A DNA stretch of 64,000 nt from Fluviicola sp. (GTDB lineage Bacteria; Bacteroidota; Bacteroidia; Flavobacteriales_D; Crocinitomicaceae), in assembly GCA_002734085.1 (NCBI GenBank), contig NVXV01000007.1:27060-91059 (forward strand), in the 5' to 3' direction. This document shows positions 16,391-23,925 of this stretch, piece after piece (positions within the stretch are counted from its first letter, which is position 1; each line of letters begins with the position of its first letter). The translations under genes and the position numbers were made by a program. The notes under the pieces were generated by a model that ran no database searches, was not told the DNA's origin, and saw nothing but the letters and a program-made list of their open reading frames with translations.

Positions 16391-18856
16391 ATGGCTCTTA
16401 GAAAATGGCTCTTGTTGTTTAGCTTAACAACTTTCTTTTTCAACCTAAATGCTCAAATCGTTCAAAATGTTAAAGGGAGCGTTGTTGACTCAGAGTCAAA
16501 GTATCCACTTGTAGGGGCTAAATTATTTTTAGTTGCTACTGATTCCTCCACAATACTTCGTCAAATGACCGATATTGATGGACGTTTTTTATTCGAAGAT
16601 GTTCCCGTCGGAAAATATAACTTAAAGGTTCAGTATTCATTATATCTTGATAGAAATGCGACGGTTGTTGTTAATTCGGGTAAAGAAAGCATTGTTAATC
16701 TTGAATTACAAGAAGATATTACAACTACTGAAGAAATCGAAATCGTAGGACGGAAAAATGGAGATGTAATGAATGAAATGGCCACCGTATCTTCACAACA
16801 ATTTAGTGTTGAAGAAACTGAACGCTACGCTGGATCAAGAGGAGACCCTGCAAGAATGGCAAGTAACTTTGCGGGTGTCCAAGGAGCGGATGATTCTAGA
16901 AATGATATCGTAATTCGAGGGAACTCTCCCCTCGGTTTATTGTGGAAAGTTGAAGGCATTGATATTCCAAATCCTAACCATTTTGCTGTTTCTGGATCTA
17001 CGGGTGGGCCAGTTGCAATATTAAATAATAAAATATTAGCTAATTCAGATTTTTTTATGTCTGCTTTCCCAGCCGATTATGGAAATTCGATTTCAGGGGT
17101 GTTTGATTTGAGACTAAGGAACGGGAACTCTTCAAAGCATGAAATTACAGGGCAATTTGGATTCTTAGGCACAGAGGTTATGGCTGAAGGGCCACTGAAC
17201 TTGAACTCTGAATCTCGAGCGAGCTATCTGGTTATGGGAAGATACAGTACTTTGAGTATGTTCCAAGCAATGGGTGTTAGTATAGGCACTGATGCTGTTC
17301 CAATCTATGGTGATGGAGCATTCAAGCTTTCTTTTCCCCTTAAAAAAGGTGGTAATCTAAGCTTTTTTGGAATAGGTGGTGCCTCAAAAATTGATATTAA
17401 AATTTCGGATCAAACTACATTTACAGAGGAAGCTTTTGGAGAAGGTGATCGAGACCAATACTTTAGTACTGCAATGGGAGTTGTTGGAATGACCTATAAA
17501 AAACCGCTCAATGAAAAAACATTTTTTAAAACTACGATTGGAACTACATACGACAGACAAAAATCTCATCATGATTTCTTAGTTAGAAGTTTAGATACAA
17601 ACAATGTCGGTGGGCAGGAAGAAGTTTTTGTGAGAACAGACTCAATTTACCCTTTAATGGGTTATCAATTCCAAACCTATAAAGCCTCAATTTTTTCAAG
17701 TATTAATCATAAAATAAATAAACATCATATTTTACGTCTGGGAATTAATCTTGATGGTTATTACCTTAATAATATAGACTCCTCGCTAAACACAAGTCAT
17801 GACGCCTTTGTTACTCGTCATGATTACAAAGGTTATGCAGCACTTGTCCAGCCTTTTATTCAATATAAGTGGAAAGTAAATGAAAAAATGGATTTGACTG
17901 CGGGTGTTCATAGTCAATATTTTTCTTTAAGCAATAGTTGGAGCTATGCTGAACCGCGCTTAGGCTGGCAACTCCGAATGAAAAACAACCAAAAATTAAG
18001 TGCAGGCGCTGGACTCCATTCACAAATGCAACCGCTTTACCAGTATACCTATCAGACATACGATTCACAAGGAAACGTAAGAAGATTGAACAAGGATATG
18101 GATTTTACAAAAAGTATCCATACAGCACTGGGTTACGAAAAATCATTCAAGAAGTCCTTGGTAGTAAAGTCGGAGATTTATTATCAGCAGCTATACAATA
18201 TCCCAGTTGATCAATATCCATCATCATTCAGTTTAATTAATCAAGGATCAGGATTTCAACGATTTTTCCCAGATGAATTAGTCAATGAAGGTACAGGAAC
18301 AAATTATGGAATTGAATTAACAGTTCAGAAGTTTTTTGATAATTCTTTTTTCTTTTTGATTACTGGATCACTATTTGAATCTAAATATACTGGTAGTGAT
18401 GGCGTTGAAAGAAACACAGATTTCAATGGTAATTATGCTGTAAACTTTTTGGCAGGAAAAGAATTTAAACTGAATGAAAAGAACACAATATCTGCTGGTT
18501 TTAAGGTAACAGCAGCAGGAGGAAGAAGATATGGATATGTGGATATTGATGCTACGCAAGAGAACAACGAACTTGTGTTTTTAGATTCTCTTTTTAATTC
18601 GAGACAATTCCGAGACTATTTTAGAATGGACTTTAAAATTACCTATAAATTAAATACAGCATTTTTAACTCATGAAATTGGTCTTGACCTGGTAAACATT
18701 TTAAACACTCAAAATATTTTAGCTTTAAGTTATGCTCCAAATTTAGCCAATCCAGAAGCAGAGCCTATTGCTGAGCGTTATCAATTGGGGTTCTTGCCGA
18801 TATTTTATTATCGCGTAGATTTCAGCATATCTAAGAAAAGGAATAGTAAAAACTAA
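16391..18856 (+). CDS. TonB-dependent receptor with carboxypeptidase-regulatory N-domain
   Basis: The 821-residue outer-membrane protein has a signal peptide (LLLFSLTTFFFNLNAQ) and then a CarboxypepD_reg-like beta-sandwich (VKGSVVDSESKYPLVGAKL, residues about 28-110). A plug domain with NDIVIRGNSPLGLLWKVEGI follows, and then a long beta-barrel ending in an aromatic-rich strand (PIFYYRVDFSISKKR). The plug is less canonical than in siderophore receptors. It follows the solute-binding lipoprotein gene at 19 bases, so the pair is probably co-transcribed and may take up the same ligand, possibly peptides (inference). No terminator is obvious before the convergent DUF6427 gene. Confidence 0.85.
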   Translation: MALRKWLLLFSLTTFFFNLNAQIVQNVKGSVVDSESKYPLVGAKLFLVATDSSTILRQMTDIDGRFLFEDVPVGKYNLKVQYSLYLDRNATVVVNSGKESIVNLELQEDITTTEEIEIVGRKNGDVMNEMATVSSQQFSVEETERYAGSRGDPARMASNFAGVQGADDSRNDIVIRGNSPLGLLWKVEGIDIPNPNHFAVSGSTGGPVAILNNKILANSDFFMSAFPADYGNSISGVFDLRLRNGNSSKHEITGQFGFLGTEVMAEGPLNLNSESRASYLVMGRYSTLSMFQAMGVSIGTDAVPIYGDGAFKLSFPLKKGGNLSFFGIGGASKIDIKISDQTTFTEEAFGEGDRDQYFSTAMGVVGMTYKKPLNEKTFFKTTIGTTYDRQKSHHDFLVRSLDTNNVGGQEEVFVRTDSIYPLMGYQFQTYKASIFSSINHKINKHHILRLGINLDGYYLNNIDSSLNTSHDAFVTRHDYKGYAALVQPFIQYKWKVNEKMDLTAGVHSQYFSLSNSWSYAEPRLGWQLRMKNNQKLSAGAGLHSQMQPLYQYTYQTYDSQGNVRRLNKDMDFTKSIHTALGYEKSFKKSLVVKSEIYYQQLYNIPVDQYPSSFSLINQGSGFQRFFPDELVNEGTGTNYGIELTVQKFFDNSFFFLITGSLFESKYTGSDGVERNTDFNGNYAVNFLAGKEFKLNEKNTISAGFKVTAAGGRRYGYVDIDATQENNELVFLDSLFNSRQFRDYFRMDFKITYKLNTAFLTHEIGLDLVNILNTQNILALSYAPNLANPEAEPIAERYQLGFLPIFYYRVDFSISKKRNSKN

Positions 18857-18902
18857 TTTTTTAGAACTAGCGCCTCGTTTTCCTGTCCTATTTACGAATC
18901 GT

Positions 18903-19856
18903 TCAATTAATAAACTTTAATATATTTAACGCTAATAATCCGTACAGCAAAATTGTTGGAATCCATTTTCGCTTGGTATCTAAATAGCTGTAAGGCAAAA
19001 TTATACTCAATATTACAGCGCCAATTGTAAAATAGAAATAAGATCCAGTAATCACTGTAACTAAACTAGCTGATATAATTGAATACAAAAAAACATAAGT
19101 TGTCAGTCCTACTATACGTTTATATCGAATAGAGCTCTTTAACCTTCTTTCGAGGATATTTTTATAACCTATAATGGACAAAAGAACTACGATGAGGTGC
19201 GGAATAAAGATTAAGAAATTTCCAAATCGAGAGTAATCCAGAGAAGATTCAAATTCGATGAAACTGTAATAAAAATTTACATCTATAAATGCTACCCATC
19301 CGAGAGGTAAGACAACACCCAGCAACGGTAGTAAGAATTCCCGCAGAACAAAAGGTCTGATACTGATTGTACCCATCCAGATAAATACTAAGAAGTAGAT
19401 ATAAATTGGAAGAAAAGTGACAGCACAACCTAAAAATAAGCCACTTAAGAATGTACTTTTTCGGGCATCGTCATTTTGCTTGATATCAAAAAGCTTTGAG
19501 AGACAAAGTATAAAAAACGTGTGCGCAATAAGATCCTCCTGCATTCTCAAACTTAGCGGAAACAAAAACACTAATAAAAGATATATTAGACTTGGAAGAA
19601 ATGTATTTCTCTCATAAAATTCATGTGTATTAAACACTCTGTTGACTAGAATTGCATTTATTGAAATTAAGATAAACGCTCCAACTCTGGAGTATGTTGC
19701 ACTCAAAAGATTGAAGTCGAGCCCCCACAAGTTCTCTTGGCCAGATGCTAATAATTCGAAACTCGGAAAAAACGCATCCAAAGTAAAGTGACCTAATACC
19801 ATTATTGGGATTAGAGCGAGCACAAAAGGCTGATTACTTCCAAATAGTTTAATCAT
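18903..19856 (-). CDS. DUF6427 polytopic membrane protein
   Basis: The 317-residue protein has around nine or ten hydrophobic segments. It shows the features I associate with DUF6427 of Flavobacteriales: the FNTHEFYERNTFLPSLIYLLL stretch in the first third, then FLSGLFLGCAVTFLPIYIYF, and RPFVLREFLLPLLGVVLPLG. Its function is unknown. It faces a small membrane-protein gene in the opposite direction across a 166-base gap; in related genomes a small gene of this sort is a usual neighbour. Alternative: a generic polytopic protein of a glycosyltransferase-like fold. Confidence 0.75.
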   Translation of the reverse strand: MIKLFGSNQPFVLALIPIMVLGHFTLDAFFPSFELLASGQENLWGLDFNLLSATYSRVGAFILISINAILVNRVFNTHEFYERNTFLPSLIYLLLVFLFPLSLRMQEDLIAHTFFILCLSKLFDIKQNDDARKSTFLSGLFLGCAVTFLPIYIYFLVFIWMGTISIRPFVLREFLLPLLGVVLPLGWVAFIDVNFYYSFIEFESSLDYSRFGNFLIFIPHLIVVLLSIIGYKNILERRLKSSIRYKRIVGLTTYVFLYSIISASLVTVITGSYFYFTIGAVILSIILPYSYLDTKRKWIPTILLYGLLALNILKFIN

Positions 19857-19997
19857 TTTTTTATTTTCTTTTGCTAAGGTCTTAAAAAAATGGTTTTTGA
19901 TCTCGAATCTGAGATATTTTTTTCAACTAAAGTATAATTAGTGCGTAAAAAAATTAAGATTCACAATTTGATTGCTGGATATCATAATTAAAAATAT

Positions 19998-20005
19998 TAT
20001 CTTTG
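19998..20005 (+). promoter_or_regulatory. Putative -7 box (TATCTTTG) for the 63-residue protein
   Basis: TATCTTTG fits TANNTTTG and stands 17 bases before the ATG at 20023. Confidence 0.5.
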
Positions 20006-20022
20006 TTACAAATAATTAAGTT

Positions 20023-20214
20023 ATGAGTTCTAAAGAAATTTTTGAAGGTCTGGGAGATGCTATCCTTTGGACAACACAAGTGGTTTATGAAAATGTTGGT
20101 AATGGATTCAATAACGCATTGATTGTTCTAGGATTTGTTGGGTTATTCTATTGGCTAAACTACCAAAGAAAATTCAATGCTCAAGCGGAAAATGATCCTA
20201 ATCAACTTAAGTAA
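20023..20214 (+). CDS. Small single-pass membrane protein (DUF6341-like)
   Basis: A 63-residue protein with an amphipathic N-terminus, one membrane helix (NNALIVLGFVGLFYWLNY) and a charged tail (QRKFNAQAENDP). It has its own -7 box and a strong terminator directly after the stop, which argues that this short frame is a real monocistronic gene. The FYWxxxQRKF pattern and its place beside DUF6427 recall the small DUF6341 proteins of Flavobacteriales, but this identity is a recollection and not proved. Function unknown. Confidence 0.75.
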   Translation: MSSKEIFEGLGDAILWTTQVVYENVGNGFNNALIVLGFVGLFYWLNYQRKFNAQAENDPNQLK

Positions 20215-20237
20215 TTTAGCTTAGGTTTAAGATATTT

Positions 20238-20267
20238 AGCTGTTTACTAAAGTAGACAGCTTTTTTT
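20238..20267 (+). terminator. Rho-independent terminator of the 63-residue gene
   Basis: AGCTGTTTACT (20238-20248) pairs with AGTAGACAGCT (20251-20261) with one G-U pair, followed by a T-run to 20267. Confidence 0.8.
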
Positions 20268-20290
20268 ATGCTCAATTCTTTCTAAAAAGC

Positions 20291-20316
20291 AAAAAACCCT
20301 TACTGTTCAGCAAGGG
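20291..20316 (-). terminator. Rho-independent terminator of the minus-strand lipoprotein gene
   Basis: On the minus strand CCCTTGCT-GAAC-AGTAAGGG (with one G-U pair) is followed by six T (AAAAAA at 20291-20296 on the plus strand). It lies 27 bases beyond the stop at 20343, back to back with the plus-strand terminator at 20238. Confidence 0.8.
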
Positions 20317-20342
20317 CTTTAAAAAAATGATTTGATATTGTA

Positions 20343-20723
20343 TTATGGTTGTATAAATACTGTAGCCGTATTTTCAACCTCTTCTTCAATCTTAATGATT
20401 CCTTCACCGTATAAGTCTCCCTTTTCAGCAGATATGTTTAAAACAGCTACTCCAGCTTGTCCAAGCTGGTATACCTCATTGTAATTTAATGTAGCTACTC
20501 CTGAAGAGTTTGTTGTAACAGTATCTCTTCTAACAACTGGTTGAATTGGATCGGTTGTAGATTCTCCATATAAAATAACAGTTGCACCTGGAACAAGTAC
20601 ATTCGCAGTATCTCGAACAGTTACCTTAGCAATTGTATCTGCTTTTTTTCTACATGAATTAGTAGAAAAAGTCAAAGCAAACAACCCTAATACTAAAAAT
20701 GGATAAATAATGTAAGTTTTCAT
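20343..20723 (-). CDS. Small lipoprotein with transthyretin/Ig-like fold (1 of 2)
   Basis: The 126-residue protein has a lipoprotein-type signal (LFALTFSTNSC) followed by RKKAD. The mature part has the strand pattern of a carboxypeptidase-regulatory or Ig-like sandwich: AKVTVRDTANVLVPGATVILYG, then a VTTNSSGVATLNYNE turn typical of such domains, and a C-terminal ATVFIQP strand. Function unknown. A related lipoprotein gene lies 54 bases upstream on the same strand, with the same length and domain order, so the two look like an old tandem duplication. A strong terminator follows. Confidence 0.75.
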   Translation of the reverse strand: MKTYIIYPFLVLGLFALTFSTNSCRKKADTIAKVTVRDTANVLVPGATVILYGESTTDPIQPVVRRDTVTTNSSGVATLNYNEVYQLGQAGVAVLNISAEKGDLYGEGIIKIEEEVENTATVFIQP

Positions 20724-20777
20724 AATCCTTAATTTCCTATATGTGTGTATATAACGTGTAAAACTAACAAAAAGTTG

Positions 20778-21146
20778 CTAATCGTCCAAAATAATTGTTT
20801 CAACTGAAGTTAAATGAATTTTTGCACGCACATTTTTTGTCGTATAATAAGCTGAGGAATCTTTTGCGTAGAGAGTGAAATGAGCTACAGCATTTTGCTC
20901 TTTCTCATAAGTACTAAATAATTCATCTAAATTAAAAATCACAACACCAGACTCATCCGTTTTTTTCTCTTCAAAATATTCTGGAGTACCTTCACTTACA
21001 TCTCCAACAAGTCTTACCGTTGCGTCAGGAGTAAGTATATGGTTATTTGATCTAACATAGATTTTTAATACAGAAGGATCTTTTGATTTACAAGAGAAAA
21101 CCAGTCCAACAACAAGCAGTGATAAGAACAATTGATAAAACTTCAT
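20778..21146 (-). CDS. Small lipoprotein with transthyretin/Ig-like fold (2 of 2)
   Basis: The 122-residue protein has the lipobox GLVFSC, then KSKDPSVLKIYVRSNNHILTP and the same sandwich pattern as its neighbour (DATVRLVGD, then KTDESGVVIFNLDELF). Such domains in this phylum often sit at the start of surface proteins; here they are free-standing. The gene is first of the pair at 20343-21146 and is divergent from pheS, with a 114-base gap. Confidence 0.75.
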   Translation of the reverse strand: MKFYQLFLSLLVVGLVFSCKSKDPSVLKIYVRSNNHILTPDATVRLVGDVSEGTPEYFEEKKTDESGVVIFNLDELFSTYEKEQNAVAHFTLYAKDSSAYYTTKNVRAKIHLTSVETIILDD

Positions 21147-21214
21147 ACTTGGTATTTCATAATTTTTAAAACCCTAAAGTTATTGAATAATTATAAATTA
21201 GTCGTTAAATACAC

Positions 21215-21230
21215 TAAATTTGTAGCTTTG
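21215..21230 (+). promoter_or_regulatory. Two adjacent -7 boxes (TAAATTTG, TAGCTTTG) before pheS
   Basis: TAAATTTG at 21215-21222 and TAGCTTTG at 21223-21230 both fit TANNTTTG. The second ends 30 bases before the ATG at 21261. Either or both may serve pheS-ytxJ. Confidence 0.5.
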
Positions 21231-21260
21231 CGAGTTAAATAAGTGAATAAAGGACGGTTT

Positions 21261-22292
21261 ATGGCGAACATTCAAGATAAAATAGCAGACCTACTCAAAG
21301 AAGTAGAAACATCTGATATCAATTCTCTCGATCAGTTAGAAGAATTTAGAATTCAATTTTTAGGGAGTAAGAATATTTTGAAACCTTTATTCGCAGATTT
21401 AAAAAGTGTACCCAACAAAGATAAAAAGTTGGTTGGTCAACAAATAAATTCATTAAAGCAAGCTGCTCAGGAGAGATTTGACCAGGTCAAAGTATCTCTT
21501 GAGGAAACAGGTGAGACAAAAGAAAAAATTGATTTTTCAAGACCTGGAGAGCCAAAAGAAATAGGTGCGCGTCATCCAATTAGTATTGTTAGAAATGAGA
21601 TTATATCAATTTTCGAACGTATTGGATATGGTGTGTCTGAAGGGCCAGAAGTGGAAGATGACTGGCATAATTTCTCTGCACTTAATTTTCCTCCTGAGCA
21701 CCCGGCCAGAGATATGCAGGATACATTTTTTGTTGAAAAAGGAGAGCGAGAAATGGCACTTCGCACACATACGTCCTCAGTTCAGGTTCGTGTGATGGAA
21801 AACAACAAGCCACCAATAAGAACAATTTCACCAGGTAGGGTATATAGAAACGAAGCAATTTCTGCACGTGCTCATTGCTTTTTTCACCAAGTGGAAGGGC
21901 TCTTTATTGATAAGGATGTTTCTTTTGCTGATTTGAAACAAACGTTATTATATTTTGCACAAGAAATGTTTGGAGACAAGGCAAAAATACGTTTACGACC
22001 TTCTTATTTTCCATTCACCGAACCAAGTGCGGAGGTTGATGTAAGTTGTACGATTTGCAATGGGGATGGATGCAATGTCTGTAAATATACGGGTTGGTTA
22101 GAGATTTTAGGCTGCGGGATGGTTGATCCGAATGTTCTAACTTCTGCAGGAATCGATCCAGAGGAATACAGTGGATTTGCATTTGGAATGGGAATAGAAC
22201 GAATTGCGCAATTAAAATACAGGGTGAATGACCTTCGACTTTACTCTGAGAATGACGTGAGATTTTTAAAACAATTTAAATCTGCATTTTAG
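21261..22292 (+). CDS. pheS: Phenylalanyl-tRNA synthetase, alpha subunit
   Basis: PheS is the catalytic subunit of the alpha2-beta2 enzyme that charges tRNA(Phe). The 343-residue protein has an N-terminal coiled-coil (IADLLKEVETSD...) and class II motifs: HPISIVRNEIISIFERIGY, FFVEKGEREMALRTHTSSV, VYRNEAISARAHCFFHQVEG (motif 2), and the motif 3 stretch FAFGMGIERIAQLKY. The frame opens at a GTG at 21243, but the ATG at 21261 is the normal start. The beta subunit pheT is not adjacent. ytxJ follows after two bases. Confidence 0.95.
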   Translation: MANIQDKIADLLKEVETSDINSLDQLEEFRIQFLGSKNILKPLFADLKSVPNKDKKLVGQQINSLKQAAQERFDQVKVSLEETGETKEKIDFSRPGEPKEIGARHPISIVRNEIISIFERIGYGVSEGPEVEDDWHNFSALNFPPEHPARDMQDTFFVEKGEREMALRTHTSSVQVRVMENNKPPIRTISPGRVYRNEAISARAHCFFHQVEGLFIDKDVSFADLKQTLLYFAQEMFGDKAKIRLRPSYFPFTEPSAEVDVSCTICNGDGCNVCKYTGWLEILGCGMVDPNVLTSAGIDPEEYSGFAFGMGIERIAQLKYRVNDLRLYSENDVRFLKQFKSAF

Positions 22293-22294
22293 AT

Positions 22295-22666
22295 ATGGGA
22301 TTATTTTCATATGGTAAATCAAACTCTAAAAAACTCGATTGGATAGAAATAAGTTCAATTGAAGAATTGGATCAAGCTATTGAAAAAAGTATGGATGAAC
22401 CATCAATTTTTTTTAAACACTCTACACGTTGTAGTATTTCTTCAATGGCTTTAAATCGATTTGAAAGTGATTGGGGAGAAGATTGTCAAGGCAATCTTTA
22501 CTTTATCGATTTAATAAAAAACAGAGATGTTTCTAATGCCCTTGCGGATAAAGCAAATGTACATCACCAATCACCTCAGGTTATTGTTTTAAAGAGTAAA
22601 GAGAGAGTATTTAACGCTTCTCATAGCGCTATTTCTGCAACTGAAATATTTGAAAAAATTAATTAG
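22295..22666 (+). CDS. ytxJ: YtxJ-type bacillithiol-system redox protein
   Basis: The 123-residue protein has a thioredoxin-like layout with a single conserved Cys in FFKHSTRCSISSMALNRFE and a cis-Pro loop (HHQSPQVIVLK), the features of the YtxJ (DUF2847) family. YtxJ is proposed to act as a monothiol bacilliredoxin in organisms that use bacillithiol; that biochemistry is inference from the family. It begins two bases after pheS, so it is co-transcribed, and it is followed seven bases later by the glutaminyl cyclase gene. Confidence 0.88.
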   Translation: MGLFSYGKSNSKKLDWIEISSIEELDQAIEKSMDEPSIFFKHSTRCSISSMALNRFESDWGEDCQGNLYFIDLIKNRDVSNALADKANVHHQSPQVIVLKSKERVFNASHSAISATEIFEKIN

Positions 22667-22673
22667 TTCTAAT

Positions 22674-23753
22674 ATGAACACATTGAAAATCATTTTTTTG
22701 AGCATAGGGCTACTTTTTGTTTTAGCACAATGTAAGAATGACGAAAGGTCAAATAGAGATTTGAATAAAGGTCCTGTAGCAAAATTTGAACTTCCTTTCA
22801 ATAATGCAACTGCGCAACGAGGTAAATCGATTCGAGTAGAGGTAGGTTTGTCCGATCAAAACGCTTTTGAGAATATAAAAATATTTACAAAAGATACCGT
22901 TCTTTATGACGGTGCTATGAAAAAGGCGAATATGATGATGGAAGTTAGTACGAAATCATGGAGCATAGGAACAACACAAATTTCTCTAGAAGCAAAAACT
23001 AAAGAGGGTAAAGTCAAACGTGATAATCGGATAATTAAAATTCTTTCTGATGTTTACCCCGTAAATTATACTGCTGAAGTTGTAAAAGTCTATCCACATA
23101 AGACTACTTCTTATACACAAGGCCTTGAATTTGATGGAGATCAGTTGTACGAAGGAACTGGTGGTATGGGTTCCACAGGAAAAAGTATGATCGCAAAAGT
23201 TGATCTGGAATCAGGTAGTACTGTTCTACGTGAGAATTTAGGTAGTGAATTTTTTGGTGAAGGAATAACAATTGTCGGAGATGAGCTATTCCAATTGACT
23301 TGGCAACAGAATAAGTGTTTTGTTTATGACAAGAATTCATTCGAAAAAAAGAAAGAATTTACTTATACAGGTGAAGGATGGGGATTGTGCAATGATGGTG
23401 AGATGTTAATTATGTCTGACGGATCTGAACGTCTCTACTTTAGAGACCCATCGAACTTTGCTCTCAAAAAGACGATTGAAGTATATTCAAATATGGGTCC
23501 TATTAAGCTGTTAAATGAACTCGAATATATTGAAGGGAAAATCTATGCGAATGTTTATCAGTCCAATTCGATAGTAATCATTGATCCCGAGACTGGAATT
23601 GTAACGGGTGAAATTGATGCTTCAATTATTGCATTAGATCATCGAAAAACAGGAGAGGTATTAAATGGAATTGCTTACAAAAAGTCATCAAAACAACTTT
23701 TTATCACTGGTAAAAACTGGCCGAGTTTACTCGAGATAGCATTGGTGAAGTAA
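22674..23753 (+). CDS. Glutaminyl-peptide cyclotransferase lipoprotein
   Basis: The 359-residue protein has a lipoprotein signal (LLFVLAQC) and an Ig-like N-terminal domain (NNATAQRGKSIRVEVGLS). It then has a five-bladed propeller of the plant-type glutamine cyclotransferase family: YTQGLEFDGDQLYEGTGG, GEGITIVGDELFQLTW, GWGLCNDGEMLIMSDGS, LNELEYIEGKIYANVYQ and VLNGIAYKKSSKQLFITGK. This family cyclises N-terminal Gln to pyroglutamate, which can protect exported proteins. The frame opens earlier at 22650, but ATG at 22674 is supported by the signal peptide. It is the third gene of pheS-ytxJ-cyclase and converges on the lamin-tail gene. Confidence 0.9.
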   Translation: MNTLKIIFLSIGLLFVLAQCKNDERSNRDLNKGPVAKFELPFNNATAQRGKSIRVEVGLSDQNAFENIKIFTKDTVLYDGAMKKANMMMEVSTKSWSIGTTQISLEAKTKEGKVKRDNRIIKILSDVYPVNYTAEVVKVYPHKTTSYTQGLEFDGDQLYEGTGGMGSTGKSMIAKVDLESGSTVLRENLGSEFFGEGITIVGDELFQLTWQQNKCFVYDKNSFEKKKEFTYTGEGWGLCNDGEMLIMSDGSERLYFRDPSNFALKKTIEVYSNMGPIKLLNELEYIEGKIYANVYQSNSIVIIDPETGIVTGEIDASIIALDHRKTGEVLNGIAYKKSSKQLFITGKNWPSLLEIALVK

Positions 23754-23925
23754 GTTTAGTGACCAGTAACCAGTGACGTCACCATGCGGGGCATGTTTTA
23801 GTGACTAATTCAGTAGTGTGTATTGGGTTACTTAGTTTTATTGATAGTGCTCATTGAATTTTTCACTAAGATACGCTTACCGAAACCCTCGGTACGCATG
23901 CGCAATCGCTGTAACTCGTCACTAA
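23754..23925. repeat. Intergenic cluster of small palindromic repeats (copy A)
   Basis: Between two convergent genes this 172-base gap holds CATGCGGGGCATG, TACCGAAACCCTCGGTA and several gtgac/gtcac tokens such as TTAGTGACCAGTAACCAGTGAC and CTCGTCACTAA. A comparable set is found in the convergent gap at 44019-44194. It looks like a dispersed non-coding repeat type. Confidence 0.5.
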
